From Poecilobothrus nobilitatus (Eukaryota; Arthropoda; Insecta; Diptera; Dolichopodidae): a stretch of 64,000 nucleotides of DNA. Each line of letters begins with the position of its first letter. Position 1 is the stretch's first letter. The translations under genes and the position numbers were made by a program. The stretch is from assembly GCA_947095535.1 (NCBI GenBank), contig OX352774.1:219282965-219346964 (forward strand), given 5' to 3'. The notes beneath the pieces are model-generated. The model saw nothing but the letters and a program-made list of their open reading frames with translations. It was not told the DNA's origin and searched no databases. Of the stretch, positions 29,201 to 42,900 are shown piece by piece.

Positions 29201-32200
29201 CATCTAACGTAACCGGTTTAGGTAGCTGGATAGCTTCGAAATTTATATTCTCATATCCTAATAAAGTTAGATATGTGAAATTTTGTAAAAGATTATTAGA
29301 TTTTTTCCGTAATAACTTCCGTTTCCGTAAGATTTGTTTGGTTTGGCGCAACAGGATCAAGTAATTGTAGCGCAACTTCGAAAATTACATAAATATACAT
29401 ACATATATCTCAATATCAACACATATTATATTCCGGTATATCCTAGGATTGACACACTGTCAACTCTATACTCTTCATCGTTTTGTTTTATTCTTATAAT
29501 AAAAACCAATCGATTATGTAGTACAGCGTATAGTATCAGTTATATATATGTTATATTAAAACATAAACATAAACAATTAAATTATACCAGAATTGTACTT
29601 GAAAACAAAAAAAAAAACAATTTTTTTTTGTAATCAATTCAACAGGTAATTTAAATAACAAATAAAACATATTATACCGGCTTTTAAAGCTAATTTAATC
29701 GTATTTTTCATTTTAAAATTCTCTCTACTATATCAAGTATATATACGTCATATGAGTAATAAAATGACGTATTTTATTAACGAGTTCTTATAATATTTAC
29801 TAATATTACAAAAGGAAGGTAAAAATTACATATTAACGGTAATATAATTTTTTTTTTTAGTAATTTATAATACTTGAATATAATTGGTACAAGTTTTTAA
29901 AAATATATTCAATATACAAAATAATTAAAGAACTTTTAATTAAGGTGGGTAAAGTATTCTGGTATCTACGGAAAATTTTAAAAAGATTGATCCACGATAA
30001 AATATATATAGATACGCCTTAACATTTCAAGGTACTTTTAATATAATAAATAAAAAAGACACTTTGTATATTGTATTTATGAAAATCGCATTTAACTTAA
30101 ATAAATTTTTATTGATTGCGATTAGGTTTTAATTATTTATCAAGTGTTTAATGTAAAAGTAATCATATAAGGTTATAACTATAAAATAAATAGTTTTCTA
30201 TATATACCACATATTATTAACTATTAATAATAAAATGAAATAAAAAAGAATTAAAAAAGTAATTCTACATATTATAAAAATTAATGTTAATTAAAGAAAT
30301 TTTTTTGTAAAACACTACGTACAATAGAACTTATCAAGGAGTTAGAGGTCAGTATTTTAAATATAATTTATAAATTCATATATTATGTAAGAATACATTA
30401 CAATAAAAATTGAGTTTTTTCTTCAGAATATCATTTATATTAATGAACTATATATATATTATTTAATATTTAAATTAATTCATTCAATACTTTTAATTAT
30501 ACAGGGTGTCCGCCATTCAAAGATGAAGAAAATTATAGAGGTGATAGGAAAGTTTATCACAAGCAAAAAATTGTTCTGGTAGGGGGGTTTATTTTAAACG
30601 GTTTTCCGGTAGAAAACGGCCTTCAGAGTAATTTTGTTAACTTTAAAAAAAATGATAATATCTTCGTCCCTGTACCATAAAAACAATATTCATTTAAGTG
30701 TCGGTATTTTAATTTAAGTTATTACATTTTTCTTATATATTTTAGCATTTTCGAGATAATTATCTAAATGTTACCGTGTGCTTAATTGAAATTTTGTTAA
30801 AAATTTTTTTGTTATCTCGAAAATTAAAATATGAAAAAAAATGTAATAACTTAAATTAAGGCTGAGAAAATTGAGACTTTAAAAATTAAATAAAATTGGC
30901 ACATAAATAACGGTTTTTTGTAGAAAAATTACAGTTATTTTATAAAAACAGTAAAAAAAAATTTCAACATTTTTCGAATTTAAAAACTTGTAACTCTTCA
31001 ACTATAAAAGGTAGATAAAAGCATGGGACATTAGCTCATATAGTTTCAGCTACCGATACTTAAATTAATTCGTGGCATTTGAGTTTTGGACACCCTGTAT
31101 AATAATGTGAATTGTTTACCTTATTGTCAGTTCTTTGACATTCATAGAGATAAAACTTATAAGGAATTGTACTTAATTGTATACATATACAATTTCCTTC
31201 TACGTTCCAATATTATTAAAGGAAATTATAAAAATGTTCTCTTTTTACATGTTAAATGGCAATATAAATTAATTAATAAAAAAATTAAATAATAAATGCA
31301 AAATTAAATTTGAAAAATAATTAAAAAATTATTGAAAACTAAATTTTTTTTAAATATATATTCAATAATCAATCTGAAGTAGGCAAATTATTTTGAATAT
31401 GATCCTAAAGAAACTAAATTTAATTAAAAACTGATACTGAAATGTAACTGAACTGAATGTAAAACCAAAACTTTTTATATATGTAATTTTTTCAAAAGAC
31501 AATAAAAACAGTTTAGAACATTGTGACTTGCACCAAAATTTGTAAATTTTCTTAGAATTTCAAATGAAAAAAAAAAATTGTGAAATATCAAAAGATACGT
31601 TCTTTAATTATTTATTTTTTTTTTAATTACGTATTCAATTACAATTAAAAGTAATTTGTAATTGAAATTTTTTAAATAATATTTTGAAAATTAAACAATT
31701 AGCAATATATTACTTTATTTAAATTACAAAGAAATATATTGCTAATTGCTTAATTTTCTACAAATAAAAAAAAAAACCTAAAGAATTTCAAATAGTAAAG
31801 TACATTTTCTTTTTGTTTCAAATCATTATACCCTCTATATATTAATTATTAACTTTAATTTACAAAGTCTATTTTTAATTTAAAAAATTGATTCACCATT
31901 AAAAACTTTTGTACTTTTGTTGTTTATATTTACAAAATTCATTTAGATTATCATATTAGATCTATTGAAATTTTTGCCGATCATATACAGCAACAAACAA
32001 CAATTTATATTATAGGTAGGTACATGTATACTTCATTTTTCAATAATTAATTCATTTCTCCTATAATGTTTTAGTATAGATACTATTTATACTAAGTATA
32101 TGACATTTAATAGGTAATTATATAGAAATTCGAGTTACAAAGGTTACATTCGAGTTACAAGGTTTTATGATCTTTTTTTTATTTGTGTTTGATTTTTTAC

Positions 32201-35200
32201 GTCACATATACACGATACAACGGTTAAATTTACTTAAGACGATTGTACTTGTACATCATAAAATGATTGACAAATAGTAAAATTAACAATAAATTAAGAT
32301 GAATAATATGTAATGCATAGAACATCTGATATTCTGATTTAAAAGAAAAGTTTTTTTTTTTTATATGGACTAATGCATAACTTATTATTTACGTAATTAC
32401 CAGATATAGAGGAATGAAAATTTTATAAAAAAGTTATCACTTTGCGCCTACAATAATAAACGAATATAAATTAATTTTTTTTATTTAAATAATAAAAAAT
32501 AAAAAAATATATCCTTTTCACAAATCAAATCAATAATATTGTTTTTATTATACTAACTACATTAAGCAATAAACACAATTTCAATTATCGACCATCAATC
32601 ATCGAACACCAGTGAAATTCGCTTCGCCCAATTGCCTTTTGTCAAACGAAATATAATTGCAGCGAAATGAAAAATAAAAATATAAATAATTATTTATTGA
32701 TAATATAATAATAATATTGATTGAATAATCAACTTTTTAATTTTTGTTGCTTTTGTCACTTAAATAACTCAATTTCGGCGACGATGAATTTTTGGTTAGA
32801 CATCGATAGTCTCCGTAACTAAATATATATGTAAGAAGCGGATGATAATAAATATTAATGTTTTAATATTTTTGTCGCGAATATTTCATCGATGGTCGGA
32901 ATTTTCGTTATTTACTTTATGAAAAAATATGAAGGAGAATATACAATATATTATTTATTACAGTATTTTTAATAAATTTAGATTTCATAAAGAATTATCA
33001 TTTAGTGAAATCTTATCTTATACAATTGAATAATGATATAATATGTTCTAGAATGTAGTAATTATAATCAGTATTCAGTAATCAAATCAGTAATCACTAT
33101 ACTTAATAACTAAAGTAAAAAATCTATTATATGAAATTAAAAACCTTTTTAAAGTAACGTTTAATATATATACGTTTTAAAACAAAAATAAAAATAAACT
33201 AAAAATAAAATTATATATTATATATTTATATATAATATATAACATATATATACACATATTATGATATTATATTTTAACTCAAGTTCTAGTTCAGAAATTT
33301 TCTTTCAATTGTATATATATATATATTTTATGAGTTTTTCCGGAATCAATAAAATTAAAATTGTTTTAATTTAATATAACATTATATCGATTATATCTTA
33401 AATATATTATATATCCGTTAGTTTAGAAACGGTAACATATTATATGACTATATGAAACAGGTAAATACACCTGTTTTAATCAATTAAATGAAATGAAATC
33501 TTGTTTATATTTACGCGCTTGAGATTTTATTTATTTATTATTTATTTTTTTTTTTTTTTGTTTTTCAGTAGTTCACCTTTAAATTAATTTGTGCAAGTTG
33601 ATATATATGGGAATCGTATATAAATGTAAAAATTAATATCATCAAAAAAACCGTATGACTAGTAGCAACAAATCAAAGTTAATTTGAATGAAAATAATAA
33701 AAAGTAACAAAAAAAAAAAAACGATTTACCGCGGCATACGACAAGATTTAATTTTTAAATTAACCCACTTACGCCGATATTAAAATTAAATCTTGTTTAA
33801 TATAAAATATCTATGAGAGATTTATGATTCTTATGGATAAACATGATATATACGTATATCTTTTTTAATATATGGAATAAAAAATTAAAAACCTTAAGTA
33901 AATCTTTAAAATTAAATATCCCAAACTAACGACTTCATAAATAAAAGAAATTTTAATCATACCATAGCAGCTAGAAGACTGCTGTATTGCTAAAGGAATC
34001 ATCAATTCTCTAGTATTAGAGAATAGTCGGTAGCCTAGTGGGTAAGAGCGTATAAAATATGCTGTAAACACCGAGAGAGTGTGGCTTCGAATACCACACA
34101 CGTCGTAAGAGTTATTCTCCCTTACGATATTTACATAGCCACGCCTGAACAGGAAAGGCTGTGTAATTTCCTGTCCACATTTATGAAACAGACTTTAGAA
34201 ATTGTCTAATCTAATTAAAACAACATAAAATAAAATCATTTAATTTTACAAAATATAAAAAAAATAAAACTATAGGCAAAGCAAAAACCTAAATTTTAAA
34301 TTTCTTAGAAATAGCATGAGATACATTTAATATTAAAGTGGAATACACTTTAACGCACATGTCGTTTTTAATCGGTTAATTTAACGTTAATAATTAATTA
34401 TATTAATAATAATTAAAGTAAATAAAATGGATTTTTTTTTTTTTAGTTTTAGATAACAAAGCGTTCCAAGATTCAAATGGAAATAAAAATAACCGGTAAA
34501 TGTGACATTAATTTGGTTCGATCATATTATAAATACATTTATTTAAGTTAAGTATGTTGGATGATTTGACAATTTTTTGAATGGAAAATTTAAAAATGAA
34601 AAAATTTCAAAAAAAAAAATAATAATGAATTAAAAATTTACGAAGGAAAATTCGTTCAAAAAATTTTTATTTATTGTTTTTTATTTTAATGTTTTTTGTT
34701 TTTGGTTTAACCTTTGAACACAATGTCAATAAGTTTTTTTTTCAAATGCAGTTTTCCTTGCAATTTTCCAGTAGAATGTTGTTTTTATTTTTAACAAAAT
34801 GATGAAAATGACCTTTTTTTTTTTTTTATATATATCATATATTAATAGGTTTGTTTATTATTAAAAATTTATAATAACTTTGAAATTTTTTCAAATAATA
34901 TAAATAATTTCCTTTAGAATGTCCTTAAAGGTTAAACAACAATATATTTTTGAAAATTTAAATTTAAATGAATTTTGTGTATATATGTACCTATATTAAA
35001 GTAATATATATTATGATATTAAGAAAAAATAATAGGAATTTTATATTAATATATAGTTAGTACATATATGAGTTGATATACTATGCAGCAAAGCAAATAG
35101 TGATAAGAGGGAATCATAAGAGGGATTATAAAGGGAAAAAAAACATATCAAATGAAATCTAACTAAAAATTAATCTACTATTAACATTGGATTTTTTTTT

Positions 35201-38200
35201 TTTTGAATTATTTAGGTTATTTTTTTTAAATTACTCAACATTTACTTTGGTATTATTAACCTATTGTCATATAGTATTAAAAAATTTTAACAAAAAAATT
35301 ATTATTAAATTTATTGGTTTTTAATTAAAAATTAACTTCTATTAAAAGTACAAATATTCACTATCATAAGATATTATAAGAAAAAAGAAAAACTATACTC
35401 TTATATCTACACTTTTATCAATACTCTTATCATTTAACTCAGCTCCAATGTATATTAATCCTAATGTATATTTTAATTTTTTATTAACTTCAATTTAGTT
35501 AATGTTTCAGTTATACAGTGAAGATAAAGTAAATTTATTGATTTTGATTGGGAAGAACTAAAGAAAATGAAAAAATGATTTTAGAACGTATCTCTCTTGT
35601 ATATATGTAATTCTAACATAGTATATTACATTTTTATTATTCATTATATTATTATTTTATATTTACATTACAAAATTATTTTAATTTTTCAGATATTTAT
35701 ATATTACTTACTTTTAATTATATTATACAAGAACATATAATAAATAATAAAACAGTAAAAGTGTAGAGGTTACTCTTGGCTATCCGGACGAACATAATAT
35801 ATGTATTCTGTTTCCATAAAATTTAATCATATATTACAAAAATTGAAGTATCGAGATTAGGGCATGTAATACCGGTATACCGGTATACCGAATACCGGTA
35901 TTCCGAAAACCGAAATACCGGTATTATGACATATAAATACCGGTATTTCGATATTTAAAATGTCATACATTTCCATTTGAAATTTAATTAAATTATACAC
36001 ATATTACTTTAGCTTATATATAAATCTTATAAAAATCAAGTCAACTTCAATAAACTTTTCATATGAATATTTGAACACAATTCCGCCAACCAGGGTAGAA
36101 GCTGAAAGAGTATTTTCCTCATCTGGAAAAATTTGTTCCAAAATCAGGTCTTCTCTTAGTGATGATTCCCTGGACATACTTTGCTTTTTACGAAGTTATT
36201 TCTTCTCTAAGCAAAATTGATTTTTTTACATATTATTGTTTTATATTTATTTTTTCGCCAATGATATATATTATAATTTTTATTTGTTTTTGCATTAATT
36301 AAAAAAAAATATCAATTTATACAATTTTTTTTTAATTTTTAAATAAATCGCCAATACCGGTATAATACCGTCATATCGGTATTTATTTAAATAAAATACC
36401 GAAAACCAGTATTGATTATTGTCTCCGGTATTGCAGGCCCTAATCGAGTTATTATACTACTCACAATTACTCGAATATGCATCACATCAAGTTTAACATA
36501 TTTTACAGAATATAAGGTCAGGAAACTTTATCATCCAAATTTTCAGATGTCTAGCTTAATTAAATACCATAATGTGAGAAAAGAAATTTTGCAAAATTTA
36601 TTACAACTACTCAAACAGATTACATTAAGTGGTTACATTTCATTTCATTAGCATAGATTTCATTTATATAAAAATGAAATAGTAAAAATTTTATAATACT
36701 GTAGAATATAGATTTATTTATCATAAATACTAGATGAATTTATTGAGTTGTAGACGGACATATTTATAGCTAAATAGACTCAGAATTTAATTACTGAGTA
36801 AGACTGTAATACTTTTTCATACCAATCTCGTCTCCTTTACTGGTTCACAAACGTAATATCAAATTTATTATACCATTAGATAGAACTATGTTCGTATAAC
36901 GAGTATATAAATTTTATTACTATATAAAAAACTGAAAGAATATAATTAACCGGTTCATAAGTTAAAATATAAAGATAGTACGAAAACTTTTATTAGATTG
37001 ATTCACATTTTAAATATGAAATTTTAAAAAAGGTGATTCCCAATTGGACAATTTTTTAATCTAATATTTGTTTTTTTTCTTTAATTTAGAATGTAATATT
37101 CAACTTAACTAAGTAGTTATTAGTCATCATATTTACCTCATATAATATATTTAGTACACTAATATAATTTTACGTTTATACATATATAAAATATGCATAT
37201 ATGTATATCTATGTATCAAATTTCACCTTCAGAGCTTTCAAATGTATATTATTTGTCACTATTCAGTAAGATTAAGAAGTCGTATATTAATTTGTTATAC
37301 CTATAGTAAAATTTAAATTATTAAATTATAACATTTTTTTTTAAAATGGTAATTGACTGTTATTAAATGTTACCCAGATTTATATTTATATATAAATACA
37401 TGTTTTCCTTTTAATATAAATAATAATTATATATATGATTTATATAAATATATATATATATCATATCTATTTTACATAAATAACAAATACATTACTTATA
37501 TGAAATTTATTTAATTCAACATAATTAATTTAATCTGAATCTTTTGTTTTATATTTTTTTTTTTTAATTTTCTTAAATGCACGATTTTTTATAAAACATA
37601 ATTAAAAAAAAAAAATCACAACAGAATGTTAATATAATATTAATAATTTTCATTTCTAAGAAGTTTTCAATGTTTTCAACTAAATCTTTATTTAATTGAC
37701 ACCTTTAATAAATAATAATTCTTATTTAAAATTTATATTTTTTGAATATACCTATAATATTATTAACAAAGAAATATAAGTATATTTTAAAATATAATAA
37801 TTATTTATTATTATCGGAATTATAAAATTAATTAAAGTTAATTACAAAATGTTCTTGATATGGTATTATACACTATTTATTTATTTATTTATTTATATTA
37901 ATATTACAAAATCACATAGGACATTGCAATATTACAAAACCATGGGCTACTAAGGCCATTATAGGTCGAATACTATTATTAAATTATACAGTAATATTAT
38001 TTATTTTGTTTATATTATATATTTACACTATATTTGGTAGCAAGGGGGATTTGTTTTCAATTAATAAAACTTGCTAGCCGTGCAGGACTTGAACCCGCAC
38101 TCCCTCGGTTAAAAAGCCACGTACTCAACCAGTAGGACACCGAGGCCCCCTATTATATACTATTTATATAATATATTAATATAGTATTTAAAAAAATATT

Positions 38201-39840
38201 CTTGTATTATATTATCTGAAGATATACTTTACAATATAAATTAATAATGAATTTATATACTAATTTTTTATAAATTAAATATGAATTTATATTTGTACAT
38301 TTTTTCCTTTTTTTAATTAAAAGTATTAAGAATGTATATTAGTTTTTTAATTACTAATATTTTTTTATTAAATAATTAATAAATTTAATAAAATAATATT
38401 TTATTAATAAATATTTATGTATTTCCTTATAATACATATATATATATATATATGTATATATAATTTTATTTTCAAAGTCAAAGTTAATAATTATTAATAA
38501 ATAAAATGTTAATTGGATATTATATTAATTAAAATTGAAATTAAAATATTTTATTATAAAATAAATATAAATTTACGACTATTTACATGCTATTACACAT
38601 ATATTTATTGATATTTGAAAAAATATTTTATATAAATATTGCAACTAACTATAATAAGCTTTATAATATTTTATTTTTATTAATTTTTTTTACACAAATT
38701 ACAGAAAATTAAATTTTTATCTATGAGACTAACAGTAACTTTAAGAGTTGGTACAAAGATCTAAAAAAAAAAAAAAGAGAATGCAGAAAAAATTTCCAAA
38801 AAAACAAATTTCACAAAAAAAATTCTAAAATTCAAAATTTAATTGCAAGCACCTTAAATAAGGAAGGGGGACTGCCGACTTCAAATGCCCGCTTAATAAA
38901 TTATTGAAATTTTTAATGAAAAAAGGAATACTATTGTTTTTTTTAAAATTTAGTCTAAATGTATACTTGTATATGAGTATTTATATTGTAACTAAGTAGT
39001 TTATTTATTCGGTTCAGTAGATATTTATTCGGTCATTGTGTTGTGTTATTAAATGTTTATTAATTAATGTATTCAGTTTTATTTTTTTTTTTGTATTAAT
39101 TAAATTTCTAAAATATCTTTCATACTTTATCTTTTCTTATACTTTATCTAAAAATTGGACATTTTCGAAATTGGCAAACTGTATAGTTGCTGAATATTTT
39201 TTTCTGTCTGTAATCTTGTGTTGCTTATTGTATGTTGTGTTATTATTCGTATGTTTTGCTTCAGTATTACATTTAACTGACCAAATTAGTATGAAGAGTG
39301 GCATCATTCAAAATAAAATACATTATACTAATTTGTAAATTAATTAATCGTATATTTTAAAATAAGGAAGAAGTTGTAGTACTCAAAAATGTGTTAACAT
39401 CATTAATTTACCTAATTTTAAGATATTCTCTTAACATTGGGGTTTGTTTTTGTTATACTTAAATAAATATTAATAAATAAATATTTTAAAATTATATGTA
39501 AAATAAAATTTCATAAAATTAATAATAAATATTATATGTACTTTTAAAATTTATGAATAAAAATTGATCGATTATATTATAAAGTATGTAAGTAAAAAAA
39601 AAAAAATTGATCATCAAAAATTAATAGACAGGAATGAAAATTAATAAAATATAATATCTTATTTTTTTTTTTTTTTGTTTATTCGGCAATGATAAAAAAT
39701 ATTAATAATTGTTTAGCAAAAATTTAATTTCGCAAAAAGAAACACACTTCTTCAGTACAAGTTTAAATATATGTAACTGGTTGTTTTCAAACAAAAAAAA
39801 AACAAAACAACATGAATAATATGCAAATTATGCATAATAA

Positions 39841-39902
<62 letters not shown>

Positions 39903-42900
39903 TAATACATATGTGTATACATATATTTATTTTCTGTATATTTTGGACATTCATGTACGTTTATCAAACAAAAAAAAAAGTAAACCCCACATATTATATA
40001 ATATATATTAATTATATGTATCTTATTAATAGTTTTGTACATAAAACAAAGAATTCATTTTTGTTATTTTTTTTTAAGAAATTTGAATATAAATGGGGGG
40101 GGAAAAAATTAATTAAAAATGCGGTTAACTATATTATACTTATATATAAATAAAAATAGAATTTTTCAATGTCACATTATATATTATATTTATACATATA
40201 TACATACATATGTACACAATTAATTTAAATCTTTTTTTTTTAAAATGTATGTATATTTAAAATATTTTGAGATTAATCAAAAAGACAAATTTAAATATAA
40301 TATACGAGTATAAGACGAAGATTAGGTATCTTATGAAAATATATAAAATTAGATATAATATCTATATACAAAACATATATAATTTTTTTAATATAAATGT
40401 CCAAATGTCATTAACAAAATGACATCCTAGCATTAATTTATTTTTTACTTAATTACATAATTTTTTTCTTGTTTATTCTTAGTTTAATTTAAATTTACCG
40501 TTATAATATTATGTTTTAAAATCTAAAACTAATATAACTACTAAATTGATCGTATTCATCAATTTGACACAAATCTTATTAACAAAATTAAAGATTAAAA
40601 AAAAAAAATCTATTGTTAGGAAGAAAATTAAATTTAAAGGAAATAAAAATTTATTTTTTTATTTTTTAAGTTTCAAATTAAATTAATAATAATTTTTTTT
40701 TTTTAATATTTTTGATTAAGTATATAAAGTTATTTAAAAAAAAATTAATATTATTATATATTGTGATTTATATAAAATTAATATTATATAAACTTTAATT
40801 AATATTAACAAATTAATATTAAAAAACATATTAAATGTTTAGTTTAATTAAAACTAGAAGTTTAGAATCAGTTGTTTTGATTGCTCTGGAAGTTCTATAG
40901 GGTTAAATTTAAAAATGACAGATTCAATTCTGTTTTTGTTGCAATAAAAAAATATATAAAAAATATGTGAACTATACTATAATTTAATTTAAATAAATTT
41001 TGAGTATTAGACTTAACACTAAGAAAGTCCCAAAATTATAGCAAAAAATTATAATAAAAATAATAATTTATTATAATAAAAAATAAGTTATTAATAGATA
41101 AAAGTAACCTAAACTACAAGTGGACAATACCTACACTACTATAGAGTGAGTATGTTAAAGTGGGTATTTTCATGAAAATTAGAGTAAAAGTTTATTTCAA
41201 ATTTTATTAGAATAAATCTATTTAGTACAAATAATAAGCCCTTGAAGTTTGTTGAAGAATAAAAAGTTTTTCTAACCTGATCTTAAATCTTTAAAAGTTG
41301 TTTAAGATTTATTAACTCTATATCTCGTTTTTTATATTAGGTAAAATTATAACATGACGCAAAGGCCTTTCCTTAAAAAATTTTTTTGCCGAAAGTCTAA
41401 TAGTCAATAGAATGATTCGTATTATGCAAAAATACTATCCCTTCTCTTATATCTTTAGAATCAAATATTTAAATTAATCTTAAGAGTTATAAGGATCACT
41501 AAAATTATGTAATTTAAAATTTAAAATTTGTTTTTCTCATCCAAAAATTTTAATCTGTATAAAGATTAATTACTACAAAAGACGTATAAGAATTTAAAAA
41601 AAAAATCGTATTGGTGAATATTTTAAAAATAATTATAGGGAATGCTATAGCCAGAATAGGGAATGCTGTGTAATTTCCTGTCCATATTTATGTGGCAGAG
41701 AAATGCATAAAAAAAAAAAATCAGTTCAATTATGTGAATTTATTTTTTATATGTATTAGTAAGTTTTATTTTCCACTTAATATAAAAACATCAATTTGTA
41801 GGTAAAAAAAACTAATTTTGTTATGATATCATTTTTATTTTACAGGTTTTTTTTTTTGGTTTTTGTTTCATAATTTTAACAGTTCAAAGTTTTTTTTTTT
41901 TTTTGGTTTTTTATTTATTTATTTATATACAGGTACCGTGGTACATAAATGTGCCGGTAGCTATAACCCCTGTTTCGGTAGGAATGTGGGGTGTACGAGA
42001 TATTATGTGATATTTTAAGTATTTATATATTGCGATATATGAATATTTCTTTTTTTTTATATTATAATTATTGTACCCAGCCGGGAATCAAACCCGAGAC
42101 TCATTCCCTTATCAATGTGAAGCGGTGTTTTTTGGTTTTTGTTTTATAATTTTAACAGTTCTTATTAAAAATTTATTTTGTAATTTATAAATATTACAAT
42201 ATAATATTGCATTATTTTATTTAATATTTATTACTTTTAGAAAAAGCGCTATAATAAATTTCAGATGCACTCTATTTAAATTTTTTGTGTGTTCCTGTAA
42301 ACTGCGAGATGTTTTTTTTTATTTTTATTGATTAAAGCTGACCTATAACGTATCTTTGTAATCACTAGACTCTAGTTCCCGTATATTATATCTACAAAAA
42401 GTAGAATCTATATTGGACCAGACTTGGTGTTAAGTTCCGCTATGATTTACCCCACCAATGATAGGACTTTGACAAAAGATGCTTTAAAAGCTTCTCAGTT
42501 GATATAAATCCGTTGAGGTGTAAAACAAGATCGTATAAAAATAAATTAAAAAAATGTATATATGTATATATAAAAAAAAAATCTCATTCCTTATACACCA
42601 ACATAATGTCTATGTACAAGAACGCAGACTCATTAAATAATTTTTAATACTATATGAAACAAAATCATATTGTATAATTAAAATTCACGTAAACAATAAT
42701 TATGAAAAAAAAGCAAAAACTTCCAAAGGAAAGTTTATAGTTAATTTAATATAGAAATTTTTGGCAAATTATGGAAAGAAATGTTTATTTCAATAACAAA
42801 GTTTGTTTTTGTTTACGTCATAACAAAAATGAGTTAATATTAAATTATAATTACATTTTAGTCTAGAACAATTTATTATTAAGTATATTCTAAGTATGTT

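Noticed and set aside
29118..29375. 85-codon open frame on the minus strand
   Set aside because: Part of a degenerate dispersed repeat; the adjacent diverged copy of the same unit contains stops.
36412..36651. 79-codon open frame on the plus strand
   Set aside because: Begins inside the hAT terminal repeat and runs across its target duplication; not a gene.
39036..40153. Two hydrophobic open frames of about 100 codons
   Set aside because: Driven by T-rich sequence and the (TA)n tract (poly Tyr-Ile); no start context, homology or splice partner.
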